IMG/VR virus record: IMGVR_UViG_3300025141_000077
Coordinates: 1-64,000 of that record
Length of the DNA: 64,000 nucleotides
Direction: 5' to 3' (one strand)
DNA from: a virus
The notes under the pieces are model-generated. The model did not search any database. It was not told where the DNA came from and was given only the letters and a program-made list of their open reading frames with translations. Shown here piece by piece: positions 37,037 through 44,858 of this stretch (its first letter is position 1; each line of letters begins with the position of its first letter). The translations under genes were made by a program, and so were the position numbers.

Positions 37037-38459
37037 ACCAAGCTCCATAATCTAAAGTAGTATTTTCTTTTTTACTGCTTAAAATCTTTACCTCTTCTGG
37101 GTTGATATCGTGAGCAAGTTTTTCTTCCGATACTTTCCCAGTATCTAATGATATGGTTTCTTGAGTAAAAGGATTAACTACTTCCACTCCAGTACAATAT
37201 CTACCAATGTATTCATCAGCTATTTCAGGCCAAGTTTCTTTAACTAGATTTCGAGTTTCTACTAAAAGTTCATTCCAGTTAATTTTAGTACTAGGTTCCC
37301 TTATAAGAGGAGATTTAAAATATAATTTTTTGTTATTATCTTCCTCCATTTCTAAAAATCCTAACATTTGTAAAGAAGTTAAGAGTGGAGTAATACTTTT
37401 ACCAGCAAAGGGTAATCCAGCTTGCCGTGCTGCCTGTTGTATTTCTTTCATACCCATTTTAATAACTTCACTTGTAACCATTCCATATTTATCTATATCA
37501 CTATCGGGTATTAACTTAAGTATATCAATTCCGTGTGAAGGCATCTGTAAACATTCAGTTACAAATGTATCAATGTATATTTGAGTAGCTAACCAATTAT
37601 GTTTAGGTGTAACTAATCCGTAAGTTTTTCCATCTCTATCTATAGTAACCATTTCATCAGGGTAAAATCGTGCTACTGCATTAATTAATTTTAAAAAGTA
37701 ATGAACTTTACTTCTAGCTATAGGAAATAATGTAGGTATTACATTAAACAAGAAGGGAGCGCACGGGTTACGGACTTGTACAGCTCTTGTATCGTCTCTA
37801 TTAATAATACATTTAGCAATATGCGCTTTAAGTCCCTTTATTTCTTCATCACTCATTGTGATAATATCTTCTTGAGGTCTTGCAGTTGTATCTAATTTAT
37901 ATTTAATTACGTCTTCTGTCTGCTTTACTGTAGGGTTAGTATGGGTTACCATATACCTACGCTCTAACTCTGCATCTAGAAAAGCATCCCCGCGTTTATT
38001 TTCTACTGCTTTACACATAAAAACAAACTTAGGTATTAATCTTTGTTCTCTAATATCTTGTATAGTAATATCAGTTCTTTTACGTATAGCAGGTCTATCA
38101 TCAGCCCAAGTTTTAAGTATTTCAATAATACTTTCTGGACATTTCTGTGCTTCAGGGATGGCTATGAATCGAGATTGGTTAATCTCATCCATACTATACC
38201 ATAAAGCTGTATCAGACAGTTGCTCTATAACTGTAGTTTTAATAGGGGTTCCTTCTAATAAATTAAATACAGCATTCATAATTACTGTCTTGCCTGTTCC
38301 ACTGTAAGCATTAATCATAAAGTTTGTGTCCTCGAGAAGATAAGATAAAGCAGCAGTAACTGCTAGTTTATCCTCTCCAATAATCGGAACTAATTCCCCT
38401 TTACTGTTTCTTACATTGTGGAAGTATCTAACTAGGTCAGTTAATTCAAACTGGCTCAA
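37026..38459 (-). CDS. AAA+/P-loop ATPase, replicative helicase candidate
   Basis: 477 residues. Walker A is NAYSGTGKTVIMNA near residue 55. A Walker B-like strand reads SRFIAIPEAQK, with Pro-Glu in place of Asp-Glu. A sensor-1/arginine-finger region follows (IPKFVFMCKAVENKRGDAFL, DAELERRYMVTH). The C-terminal 150 residues include a winged-helix-like part (EVIKMGMKEIQQAARQAG). Position between the SSB candidate and PolB suggests a replicative helicase or loader. It does not clearly match MCM or DnaB. Confidence 0.7.
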   Translation of the reverse strand: MSQFELTDLVRYFHNVRNSKGELVPIIGEDKLAVTAALSYLLEDTNFMINAYSGTGKTVIMNAVFNLLEGTPIKTTVIEQLSDTALWYSMDEINQSRFIAIPEAQKCPESIIEILKTWADDRPAIRKRTDITIQDIREQRLIPKFVFMCKAVENKRGDAFLDAELERRYMVTHTNPTVKQTEDVIKYKLDTTARPQEDIITMSDEEIKGLKAHIAKCIINRDDTRAVQVRNPCAPFLFNVIPTLFPIARSKVHYFLKLINAVARFYPDEMVTIDRDGKTYGLVTPKHNWLATQIYIDTFVTECLQMPSHGIDILKLIPDSDIDKYGMVTSEVIKMGMKEIQQAARQAGLPFAGKSITPLLTSLQMLGFLEMEEDNNKKLYFKSPLIREPSTKINWNELLVETRNLVKETWPEIADEYIGRYCTGVEVVNPFTQETISLDTGKVSEEKLAHDINPEEVKILSSKKENTTLDYGAWYEG

Positions 38460-39142
38460 TGTCTATACTCCTTTGCTTTTTTAACATCTAATAACCCATT
38501 TTCTATTAATCTAATTGAATACTTTTTAGCATCCTTATCTTCTATAATAGGGTATATCTCTTTGATTAGTAAAAATAAATCTATTAAACTCATAGGTTTT
38601 TCGTCATAATCTACAAGTTTCATTACTAATTCTTCGGGAACAACCCATTTAAAATCCTTTACCATATTTTGATATGCATCTAATGGTGAAGGTCTAAATA
38701 CTTCTTTTACATACATCTCTTCATCTGATTCTACAATATCATACCCATTATATTTCTTACCATTCATATTAGTTAATTGTCTATATGAAATTTTAAAAAC
38801 CTTATCACAGGGATTCTTATTATCATCAAAGAGTGTTGAAAATATCTTTTGTAAGTGGGTATGTGTAGTTAAATTCACTGATAAATATTTAATATCATTA
38901 TTACCCTTACTCACATAGATACCATAAACGTAATCTGTGCTTTTCTTTATGCCGTTTTGGCAGTGAAAACAATCTTGGTCTAGAGCAGCCCAACATTTCA
39001 CGTATGAATTTTTGGAACTGCTCCAATGCTTGATGTTTTTCAAAGGATTAACATAAGCAAATTGACCGAGAGCTGTCATTGAGTGGGTCAACCACACTCT
39101 CTCGCTCTTGGGCGATTGAATCCAATCGCTGTAACCACTCAC
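38456..39142 (-). CDS. Single-stranded DNA-binding protein candidate
   Basis: 228 residues. N-terminal part has VWLTHSMTALGQFAYVNPLK, then a zinc site CWAALDQDCFHC (CxxxxxxxCxxC), then OB-like strands (DYVYGIYVSKGNNDIKYLSV, DKVFKISYRQ). The arrangement recalls T4 gp32-like SSBs with embedded zinc. It precedes the AAA+ ATPase with an ATGA overlap. Identity is inferred from layout and context. Confidence 0.55.
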   Translation of the reverse strand: MSGYSDWIQSPKSERVWLTHSMTALGQFAYVNPLKNIKHWSSSKNSYVKCWAALDQDCFHCQNGIKKSTDYVYGIYVSKGNNDIKYLSVNLTTHTHLQKIFSTLFDDNKNPCDKVFKISYRQLTNMNGKKYNGYDIVESDEEMYVKEVFRPSPLDAYQNMVKDFKWVVPEELVMKLVDYDEKPMSLIDLFLLIKEIYPIIEDKDAKKYSIRLIENGLLDVKKAKEYRH

Positions 39143-39143
39143 T

Positions 39144-39350
39144 TTAGTCTTGTGATTTTTGTGGCTGTTGGTCGCCTTTGTCGTATAGTCTAAAGTATGG
39201 TTTGTTGCTGCCTTCTTCCCAGTAGGAATTTCTAAACATTACAACTGCTTTTCCATCTTTAGTCTTGCCGGAGTAGTATATCTCTCCTTTCTTGCTTTCG
39301 TTGCGGAATAACCCAACGATTTCTTCTAATTTTCCATCACTTTGTGCCAT
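39144..39350 (-). CDS. Small protein at start of replication operon
   Basis: 68 residues with a beta core, KKGEIYYSGKTKDGKAVVMF then YFRLYDKGDQQ, similar in pattern to short phage DUF736-like proteins. It is the first gene after the promoter near 39385 and leads the SSB-ATPase-aIF1A-PolB operon. Confidence 0.55.
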   Translation of the reverse strand: MAQSDGKLEEIVGLFRNESKKGEIYYSGKTKDGKAVVMFRNSYWEEGSNKPYFRLYDKGDQQPQKSQD

Positions 39351-39378
39351 CTTTTGACCTCTTGCTAAGTAAGAAGAA

Positions 39379-39392
39379 CTTAGTATATATAA
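39379..39392 (-). promoter_or_regulatory. Archaeal promoter of replication operon
   Basis: On the minus strand the sequence reads AACTTATATATACTAAG, about 35 bases before the ATG at 39350, with AGAGGTCA as ribosome site just ahead of the start. It is a strong TATA box with no gene between it and the replication operon. Confidence 0.7.
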
Positions 39393-39407
39393 GTTCCCCC
39401 TTAACCA

Positions 39408-39701
39408 TCATTCAATCACCACCAACCTTCCAGTGGCTTCATCTATACTATAAAATACACCTAGTCCTCCAGCGTGCCTTCTATCTCTTTCTTTAGTATA
39501 AGATTTATTAACATCATTAACTACATCCCATAAATCTAATAAACATCCTCCACAATAACATTTGGTGTTAATCATTCTTGTTTCTCTACACCAAAACTTT
39601 TTGGGGTCATTCTCTATTTGTCTCATACATACGTGACATTTGCCAATAATAGCATTACCTTCAGCGTAAACTCTAATTACACTTGGTTTTTCTTCCATCA
39701 T
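39408..39701 (-). CDS. Zinc-finger protein, unknown
   Basis: 97 residues. CHVCMRQ, then a lone Cys in FWCRETR, then CYCGGCLLDLW give five to six potential zinc ligands in the first 55 residues. The rest is charged. It overlaps its neighbour by four bases. Confidence 0.6.
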   Translation of the reverse strand: MMEEKPSVIRVYAEGNAIIGKCHVCMRQIENDPKKFWCRETRMINTKCYCGGCLLDLWDVVNDVNKSYTKERDRRHAGGLGVFYSIDEATGRLVVIE

Positions 39702-39973
39702 TCGAACATACCGGATACATTCCCTATTTTAGATTCGTCACCTGTCGTTAAGTGAGAATTACCGTGTAGGTTTTTCATTAATTTAGCAAATTTAGCAAAT
39801 TGTTTCATTACATCTTCTAAAGATTGTGTTTTATCCATAGGGATAATATCTAGTTCAATATTTCCTAACCTCATTGAGTGTCTAGAATGTGCTCGAAGCA
39901 TAGTATTTTCTGATGCTTCAACCACAAATTGTTCCATTAGTTCTTGCTGTTCATTCTTCTTCTCTTTCTTCAT
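39698..39973 (-). CDS. Small helical protein, unknown
   Basis: 91 residues. Charged N-terminal helix (KKEKKNEQQELMEQFVVEAS), a strand (LGNIELDIIPMDK) and a Met/Lys-rich helix (MKQFAKFAKLMKNLHGN). Not recognised. Confidence 0.5.
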   Translation of the reverse strand: MKKEKKNEQQELMEQFVVEASENTMLRAHSRHSMRLGNIELDIIPMDKTQSLEDVMKQFAKFAKLMKNLHGNSHLTTGDESKIGNVSGMFE

Positions 39974-40238
39974 TTATTATTTCTCCAATTCTTTTCACTG
40001 CTGTCCAATTTAATTTGAATTCTTTGTCAAATATTCCTACTTTTACAAAAGATTTATACAATCCTTTAATCATTCCCATAGTTTCATCGACTTTATTTTC
40101 TAACATATTAAATTCGTGATGCATTTCGTCTATTTTATCTAAGACATCTTTTATATTTTCTACAAAGGGCCACCAATCACTTGTAAGGCTTTCGGTTCTT
40201 CTTTCTATGTTTGTTCTCCATTGTGCGTGGGGTTCCAT
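39951..40238 (-). CDS. Coiled-coil protein, unknown
   Basis: 95 residues, helical: LTSDWWPFVENIKDVLDKID, MLENKVDETMGMIKGLYKSF. A Trp-rich N terminus and long amphipathic helices suggest oligomerisation. Overlaps both neighbours. Confidence 0.5.
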   Translation of the reverse strand: MEPHAQWRTNIERRTESLTSDWWPFVENIKDVLDKIDEMHHEFNMLENKVDETMGMIKGLYKSFVKVGIFDKEFKLNWTAVKRIGEIINEEREEE

Positions 40239-40458
40239 ATATTTTCCTCCTTTTATTTATATCTGCTATGTGCAGGTGTTCAACTTTTCCACTTTTAGGA
40301 TATATATACGGTTTTATTAAACCATTCCAATAGTTCCAACAGTTTTCAAACGTTGGTTCTAGTCCCTTATTCATTACCTTTTGAATAATCTTGTGCTTAA
40401 ATTTACGACTAGGTTTATTCCAGCACTTTTCAAATTCATCCAAACATTGTTCCATCAT
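40177..40458 (-). CDS. Small basic protein, unknown
   Basis: 93 residues from MMEQCLDEFEKCWNKPSRKF; a GGGAG ribosome site lies five bases upstream of the ATG at 40458. Basic and aromatic, ending in a strongly basic tail (ENKHRKKNRKPYK). The 62-base overlap with the next gene makes the C-terminal part less certain. Confidence 0.45.
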   Translation of the reverse strand: MMEQCLDEFEKCWNKPSRKFKHKIIQKVMNKGLEPTFENCWNYWNGLIKPYIYPKSGKVEHLHIADINKRRKIYGTPRTMENKHRKKNRKPYK

Positions 40459-40786
40459 ATTCACTCCCTTCTTTTTTTGGCGCTTCCTTTCCCTTTTTAA
40501 ATAGCTCCGTTAAATCTTTAGGCAGACTGCCAATCATTGCAATTTTCTGCTCAAAGAATTTAACATAAGCTAGTAATATAATTTCATCTCGCTTTGACAT
40601 TTTAATAGTGTTACTAATAGTGCTTAGACCTTGTATTATAGATGTTGGTTGCATTACATTAAACACTTGAATCCATTTTTCATAGACTGCTTTATCTCTG
40701 TCAGTAACAAGAAATTCATCTAAATCTATTTGACCCTCTTCGAGTCCTTTTAGGTGATTCAGGAATTCTTTAATCATTTTTTCCAA
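40436..40786 (-). CDS. Helical protein, unknown
   Basis: 116 residues, helical (EKMIKEFLNHLKGLEEGQID, LAYVKFFEQKIAMIGSLP). It follows the resolvase-like nuclease with a 17-base overlap and may act with it. Not recognised. Confidence 0.5.
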   Translation of the reverse strand: MEKMIKEFLNHLKGLEEGQIDLDEFLVTDRDKAVYEKWIQVFNVMQPTSIIQGLSTISNTIKMSKRDEIILLAYVKFFEQKIAMIGSLPKDLTELFKKGKEAPKKEGSEYDGTMFG

Positions 40787-41288
40787 CCACCTTCTTTCTA
40801 TTTAAAAGTATTGATAAATCATATCTCACTGGTTTAGATAATCGTTTAAGTTCAGTTCCTAGTGTTTCAATAACATTCCATTTGACTGATTTACGTTTTG
40901 CATCATCATATATCAGTGCCATTTGGTCAGGTCTTAATGCAAATACACGTTTATTGCGTGGTTCATCCTTTCTAATAAAGAACCAAGCTTTACCCCCAGC
41001 CTTTTCTAAATCTAAAGCGTATTGTCTCTGATGTTCTGGGACTGCTGCTTTTTTATTATAATATAATGGAAATGAAGTTTTATTTCTGCTTGTTTTACAC
41101 TCAATTAAAATTGGTATTCCATTTTGCACTGCAAAGAAATCGCCGGGTTGTTTCTCCGAGATTGCTTTTTTAACGAAGCGAGATACGTCATTAGTATCTT
41201 GAATCCTAAACCACCACCATCCGGCAGTGTCTAATGATTTTCTAATTTCCCATTCGAAATTCTTTCCTGTATAATTATTTGATTTCAT
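40770..41288 (-). CDS. Holliday-junction-resolvase-like nuclease (PD-(D/E)XK)
   Basis: 172 residues. The fold order fits RecU/Hjc-like resolvases: GKNFEWEIRKSLDTAGWWWF (motif E), KQPGDFFAVQNGIPILIECK (D..ExK core), TSRNKTSFPLYY, and HQRQYALDLEKAGGKAWFFI. Such enzymes cut four-way junctions or trim branched DNA before packaging. I favour the ATG at 41288, which overlaps the upstream stop; the longer start adds four codons. Confidence 0.75.
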   Translation of the reverse strand: MKSNNYTGKNFEWEIRKSLDTAGWWWFRIQDTNDVSRFVKKAISEKQPGDFFAVQNGIPILIECKTSRNKTSFPLYYNKKAAVPEHQRQYALDLEKAGGKAWFFIRKDEPRNKRVFALRPDQMALIYDDAKRKSVKWNVIETLGTELKRLSKPVRYDLSILLNRKKVVGKND

Positions 41289-41430
41289 CTTTATCTCCAT
41301 AGAAATTATTTTTAGGTGCTTTATCTCTACCTAATCCTTTAGCGTAACAATCATCACAGACATACATTTCAAAACTTGATGTCCATAGAGCTACTCTATG
41401 ACAGTATAAACACTCTAATCTTTTACTCAT
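41275..41430 (-). CDS. Zinc-ribbon microprotein
   Basis: 51 residues with CLYC and CDDC 14 residues apart, then a basic tail (KGLGRDKAPKNN). Start overlaps the methyltransferase stop (ATGA) and the stop overlaps the nuclease start. One zinc ribbon predicted; partner unknown. Confidence 0.65.
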   Translation of the reverse strand: MSKRLECLYCHRVALWTSSFEMYVCDDCYAKGLGRDKAPKNNFYGDKDEIK

Positions 41431-42338
41431 TCAAAATCCTCCAGCGATGTATTACCTTGAAATGTTAATTCCATTGCTAACTTATGATAATCTTCAGATA
41501 ATTCTATTCCTATTCCCTTTCTTCCGAGTTCCCGAGCAACTCTACAAGTTGTCCCGCTGCCCGAAAACGGGTCTAACACTATGTCGCCGGGTTTACTCCC
41601 AGCAAGTATACATCTTTTAGGTAATTCAGGTGGGAATACAGCAATATGAGAGTTTCTTATTGCTTTAGGTGCAATAACCCATACGTCTCTTGCGTTCTTT
41701 CCTTTTGTTGGGTCACCTACTATCAATCTTTCACCTTTCTTATTGTATTTCTTTGATGGTTTACTAACTAATGGCTCTCTTATGGCATCCATATCGTAGT
41801 AGTATTGTTGATTCTTCGACAGCAAAAATATAAATTCGTGCGACCGTGTCGGTCTGTTCCTAACGCTTTCAGGGATGGGGTTAGGTTTGTGCCATACAAT
41901 ATCACAACGCAAATACCACCCTGCTTCTCTGAGGGCAAATGCAGCCACCCACGGCACACCAATGAGGTCTCGGGCTTTGATATTAGCTCCTGTTTTATTG
42001 ACCTTAGTGTTGCGTGTTCCTCTCTTATCACTGCCTGTAGCACCGCCTGTGTTTCCAGAAAACCCGGCATAACTATCTCCTATGTTCAGCCATACTGTTC
42101 CATCCTCTTTTAATTTTGGTTTAATTACTTCGAATAGTCTTACTAAATTCGCAGCATAATCCTCTACGGTAGGTTCCGCTCCAAATTGGTTCTCATTACC
42201 GTAATCACGTAATGCCCAATAAGGTGGGGATGTCACAACAGTTTGTATTGATTCATCCTCTAAAGTTTTCACTACTTCAACGGCATCTCCCTGTAGTAAC
42301 TCAGGCTTCAATGAGTATGCTCCACAAACGCTTTGCAT
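41427..42338 (-). CDS. DNA methyltransferase (beta class, N4-cytosine type likely)
   Basis: 303 residues. Catalytic motif IV TSPPYWALRDYG comes first and the SAM motif DPFSGSGTTCRVARELG near the C terminus, the order of beta-class enzymes. SPPY with a following W is typical of N4-cytosine methylases, but N6-adenine cannot be excluded. Between them, CDIVWHKPNPIPESVRNRPT and HEFIFLLSK are conserved in the group. No partner restriction enzyme is adjacent, so it may protect viral DNA from host cleavage. An in-frame TTG at 42311 inside ATTGA is an alternative start. Confidence 0.9.
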   Translation of the reverse strand: MQSVCGAYSLKPELLQGDAVEVVKTLEDESIQTVVTSPPYWALRDYGNENQFGAEPTVEDYAANLVRLFEVIKPKLKEDGTVWLNIGDSYAGFSGNTGGATGSDKRGTRNTKVNKTGANIKARDLIGVPWVAAFALREAGWYLRCDIVWHKPNPIPESVRNRPTRSHEFIFLLSKNQQYYYDMDAIREPLVSKPSKKYNKKGERLIVGDPTKGKNARDVWVIAPKAIRNSHIAVFPPELPKRCILAGSKPGDIVLDPFSGSGTTCRVARELGRKGIGIELSEDYHKLAMELTFQGNTSLEDFE

Positions 42339-42463
42339 TTCGCACAGGTTATATATTTATTCCAATGGTCTCTCTTCATAAATTGTTTTTCCTGTCTACT
42401 TACTTCTCTAATACCACACATTGTGCTACCAGTAGCTCTGTTTAACATATGTCTCTTTCTCAT
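42308..42463 (-). CDS. Cys/His microprotein
   Basis: 51 residues, MRKRHMLNRATGSTMCGIRE ... CAKCKAFVEHTH. One Cys near 16, CxxC at 40-43 and trailing histidines could form a zinc site. ATGA coupling to the upstream gene; overlaps the methyltransferase start by 31 bases. Confidence 0.5.
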   Translation of the reverse strand: MRKRHMLNRATGSTMCGIREVSRQEKQFMKRDHWNKYITCAKCKAFVEHTH

Positions 42464-42567
42464 TCTTCAATCTCCCATTCTATATTATAGAAATTACAAC
42501 GACCGTTCATTAAATCGTCGTATAAATCTTTAGAAATTTCTGCCTTTATTTTTATAAATTCACACAT
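42460..42567 (-). CDS. Acidic microprotein
   Basis: 35 residues, MCEFIKIKAEISKDLYDDLM then NGRCNFYNIEWEIEE. Start and stop overlap both neighbours (TAATG, ATGA). Not recognised. Confidence 0.45.
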   Translation of the reverse strand: MCEFIKIKAEISKDLYDDLMNGRCNFYNIEWEIEE

Positions 42568-42893
42568 TATTCATCCTCTGCCGGTATCTCAAACCATCCT
42601 TGTGCTATACAATCCTCTAACCATCTATCGTGTTCTTTTAACTGAACTTGATAGTAAATCATCCCACACATATTATCTATGTAATCTAATAGTAGTTTTT
42701 CTTTGCTTTGAGCACCAGATACCATCTCTTCTAATTCACGTATCTGTTTATTTTTTATTTCTTGATACTCTTGTATCGTTATCCCTTGCTTTTCATTTTC
42801 TTTAATGATTTTATCTGCTTTATGTAGACTGGATGACATTTGCTCACACAATTTACACATATATTTATACTTTTCTTCTAGTTTTTCACTCAT
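42567..42893 (-). CDS. Coiled-coil protein, unknown
   Basis: 108 residues, long helices (EKYKYMCKLCEQMSSSLHKA, EIKNKQIRELEEMVSGAQSK) with a CxxC near the N terminus, then an acidic C terminus. Likely oligomeric; function unknown. Confidence 0.55.
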   Translation of the reverse strand: MSEKLEEKYKYMCKLCEQMSSSLHKADKIIKENEKQGITIQEYQEIKNKQIRELEEMVSGAQSKEKLLLDYIDNMCGMIYYQVQLKEHDRWLEDCIAQGWFEIPAEDE

Positions 42894-43059
42894 CTAAATA
42901 CCCTTTTACCATCTTAATACTGTCTCTTAAAGATTCATTATCTGTTGTGTCTGCAATTTCAAATTCCATATCACATAACATCTTATATGATGTCTTTTTA
43001 TCCAGATAACGTAATAATATTCCTACTAAATGTATTCCTTCACCTATCGTTGTTACCAT
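42886..43059 (-). CDS. Small helical protein, unknown
   Basis: 57 residues from MVTTIGEGIHLVGILLRYLD, chosen over a longer start that would overlap the previous gene more deeply. Hydrophobic then acidic helices. Not recognised. Confidence 0.45.
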   Translation of the reverse strand: MVTTIGEGIHLVGILLRYLDKKTSYKMLCDMEFEIADTTDNESLRDSIKMVKGYLDE

Positions 43060-43228
43060 TGCTTTCCTCCCTGTAATTTTTAAAATAATATGAAACCGCA
43101 CTCATCTTCTCACAATCAACACATTCATAGTAGCACCCTATTATTGTAGAGTCTCGCTTTACTATGTTTTTATGTTCACATTTATTTTGTTTCTTTAAAT
43201 GCTCTTCTAGTTTACGGGTTGGGGTCAT
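43040..43228 (-). CDS. Zinc-ribbon microprotein
   Basis: 62 residues from MTPTRKLEEHLKKQNK. CEHKN, then CYYECVDCEK provide Cys/His ligands. The ATG at 43228 overlaps the end of the upstream gene. Not recognised. Confidence 0.55.
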   Translation of the reverse strand: MTPTRKLEEHLKKQNKCEHKNIVKRDSTIIGCYYECVDCEKMSAVSYYFKNYREESNGNNDR

Positions 43229-43319
43229 AACACTCTCCACATCTTAAGCAACACTTGTGCCATTCTAATGGTATACCGCAAGCGGGACACCCTTCTTCAT
43301 CGTGCTCGGTTACACTCAT
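43212..43319 (-). CDS. Zinc-ribbon microprotein
   Basis: 35 residues with CPACG and CCLRCGEC, six cysteines in all, a complete small zinc ribbon. TAATG overlap with the upstream gene. Confidence 0.6.
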   Translation of the reverse strand: MSVTEHDEEGCPACGIPLEWHKCCLRCGECYDPNP

Positions 43320-43474
43320 TATCCCAAACACTCCACACAAAAGCACGGACTATAATCATCATTCTGCCATTTTACACAATCAGGGTGTTCAATCTTCATT
43401 CGTTCTTTGAATCTGTCCATCTCTTCTTTATTGGCTCGTTCACATCTCTCACAAGAGCAATCCACACAGACCAT
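43319..43474 (-). CDS. Cys-rich microprotein
   Basis: 51 residues, MVCVDCSCERCERANKEEMD ... CVKW ... CFCVECLG: nine cysteines with pairs at both ends, probably one or two zinc sites joined by a charged helix. Coupled by TAATG to the next gene. Confidence 0.6.
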   Translation of the reverse strand: MVCVDCSCERCERANKEEMDRFKERMKIEHPDCVKWQNDDYSPCFCVECLG

Positions 43475-43837
43475 TTATTTCTTTACCTTCCTAAACCAGT
43501 TGCGCTGTGCAATTCTTATTACAAATCTCAGCAATGCAAAACTATAAACTGAATTCAGTTTAATTCTTCCATTAATAGGATGGTCTAGTTTAGCTACTCT
43601 TTCATTATATTCTTCATCGCTCTCAACGTGTCCTTTACAATCGCCTTCACAATCGGGACAATGAATAAAATTACGGTGGATTTGCTTCTCATCTGACCGT
43701 GTTTCTATTGTTATACTTTTCTCACTCTCATCATACTCGAAAGTAGCATACTTAAGCTCTCTTTTAATTACTACTGTATCCTCATCATCTGTTTCCAGCA
43801 GATAGTGTTCATCTTCATTTATTTCTTCTTCAGACAT
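43475..43837 (-). CDS. Acidic protein with zinc knuckle, unknown
   Basis: 120 residues. Acidic N terminus (SEEEINEDEHYLLETDDED), beta segment (KSITIETRSDEKQ), a CPDCEGDCKGH zinc cluster near 60-70, and a basic C-terminal helix (RFVIRIAQRNWFRKVKK). It is the first gene downstream of the promoter and hairpin at 43.86-44.01 kb. Confidence 0.55.
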   Translation of the reverse strand: MSEEEINEDEHYLLETDDEDTVVIKRELKYATFEYDESEKSITIETRSDEKQIHRNFIHCPDCEGDCKGHVESDEEYNERVAKLDHPINGRIKLNSVYSFALLRFVIRIAQRNWFRKVKK

Positions 43838-43859
43838 TTTTACCTCTTTGTTGGAACAA

Positions 43860-43880
43860 GCACACCGGAACAGGGTGTGC
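43860..43880 (-). other. Perfect RNA hairpin in 5' leader
   Basis: GCACACC and GGTGTGC form a perfect 7-base-pair stem with a 7-base loop, 23 bases before the ATG at 43837. It may regulate translation of that gene or stop upstream transcripts. No U-run follows directly. Confidence 0.45.
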
Positions 43881-43927
43881 CGGGAAAAACAAGTAATAAA
43901 ACCCGTTGGCTTGATTTTTAAGGTGTA

Positions 43928-44026
43928 TCATTTAACCCTCTTCCGCATTGAGGGGGCCATACCCATTAATGTGCTTATTCCGATTATTAGAATACCTATC
44001 TTGTATATAAAGGTTATTATAAGCAT
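43928..44026 (-). CDS. Possible membrane microprotein
   Basis: 32 residues, MLIITFIYKIGILIIGISTL then MGMAPSMRKRVK: one hydrophobic helix with a basic end. The ATG overlaps the upstream stop. A strong TATA box lies inside this frame, so the stretch may instead be promoter plus leader. Confidence 0.35.
   Translation of the reverse strand: MLIITFIYKIGILIIGISTLMGMAPSMRKRVK
44004..44013 (-). promoter_or_regulatory. Archaeal TATA box
   Basis: The minus strand reads AACCTTTATATACAAG. It is BRE-like plus TATA, about 170 bases before the ATG at 43837, giving a long leader that contains the 43860-43880 hairpin. Confidence 0.5.
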
Positions 44027-44226
44027 TTTCTTTCATAGTCCCTTCTGCTCATATATCTACCTTTCGCACGAAGCCTAATGTTGCATCCATTACACCACGT
44101 ATGAGTTTTATCCCATATGCTGTGACATTTAGAACACCAATTATATTTTTCATATCCACCTCGCCGAAAACTCGGACCTAGCCGTGCTTTTTCACCGTTG
44201 TCGTAGCCGTTGTAGTCTTTGCTCAT
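44017..44226 (-). CDS. Zinc-ribbon protein, basic
   Basis: 69 residues, CSKCHSIW and CNGCNIRLR in the middle, basic tail (SRRDYERKCL). Predicted nucleic-acid-binding ribbon; function unknown. Confidence 0.6.
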   Translation of the reverse strand: MSKDYNGYDNGEKARLGPSFRRGGYEKYNWCSKCHSIWDKTHTWCNGCNIRLRAKGRYMSRRDYERKCL

Positions 44227-44362
44227 TTATCCATTCCTCTCTTGTTGTATCTTTATAATGCCATTGTCGGCTGTAATGTAAATCCCAGCGACAACCATCA
44301 CAATAAATTGTTAAAAAATCTTCACCTATAAAATCGCTCTTACAATGATAACAGTTATTCAT
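44192..44362 (-). CDS. Zinc-ribbon microprotein
   Basis: 56 residues, MNNCYHCKSDFIGEDFLTIY then CDGCRWDLHY, a complete CxxC...CxxC ribbon with a charged helix after it. ATGA-coupled upstream; overlaps the next gene by 35 bases. Confidence 0.6.
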   Translation of the reverse strand: MNNCYHCKSDFIGEDFLTIYCDGCRWDLHYSRQWHYKDTTREEWINEQRLQRLRQR

Positions 44363-44454
44363 TTAATCACCTCATCAACACAAACATAGCATAATTGGTC
44401 TATTGAAATAGGACATTCATATTTACATCTACGGCATATTCCTATAGTAGCCAT
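44359..44454 (-). CDS. Zinc-ribbon microprotein
   Basis: 31 residues with CRRCKYEC and CYVC, five cysteines. TAATG at the start and ATGA at the end tie it to both neighbours. Confidence 0.55.
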   Translation of the reverse strand: MATIGICRRCKYECPISIDQLCYVCVDEVIK

Positions 44455-44537
44455 TAATCACTTCCACAATGAGGGCAGTTAAACTTGTGGTGTTGCTTCA
44501 TTCCTATATAATTTCCTTTACATCTTATACATTTCAT
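44454..44537 (-). CDS. Zinc-ribbon microprotein
   Basis: 27 residues: MKCIRCKGNYIGMKQHHKFN then CPHCGSD. Two CxxC knuckles, one of the shortest ribbons in the series. Coupled at both ends. Confidence 0.55.
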   Translation of the reverse strand: MKCIRCKGNYIGMKQHHKFNCPHCGSD

Positions 44538-44689
44538 TTTATTTTCCTCTTTATTTTTACTCTCTTCTTCGGCACCCTAGTAGGTGCTTCTCTGTATGCC
44601 TGATTAAAGTCTATAAAACTACCACCCTTCTCAGCGGAGGGAGGTAAAGTATATCCTTCATACGGTATCTTAGTTGCTCTCTTTTTCAT
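44534..44689 (-). CDS. Basic microprotein
   Basis: 51 residues, MKKRATKIPYEGYTLPPSAE, ending in a Lys/Arg-rich tail (RVPKKRVKIKRKIK). No cysteines. Probably RNA- or DNA-binding, unknown. Confidence 0.5.
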   Translation of the reverse strand: MKKRATKIPYEGYTLPPSAEKGGSFIDFNQAYREAPTRVPKKRVKIKRKIK

Positions 44690-44858
44690 TTCTCTTTAAT
44701 ATCCATATTGTTTTCTCAAGCTTACTTAATCTCTCATCAATCTCAGCTCTTAGTGTGTATATATCCCACAATATTCCATCATACGGGGAGCTGGCTAAGT
44801 CAATCTCAGTCTCGCCGCATATGTAATCCAGCATTTGTTTCTTACTTTTTTCGTTCAT
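44670..44858 (-). CDS. Small helical protein, unknown
   Basis: 62 residues, a short coiled coil (YTLRAEIDERLSKLEKTIWI) with a basic end. Overlaps both neighbours by about 20 bases. Confidence 0.45.
   Translation of the reverse strand: MNEKSKKQMLDYICGETEIDLASSPYDGILWDIYTLRAEIDERLSKLEKTIWILKRNEKESN

Noticed and set aside
41805-42113. Frames opposite the DNA methyltransferase
   Set aside because: Antisense shadows; the methyltransferase motifs fix the true strand and frame.
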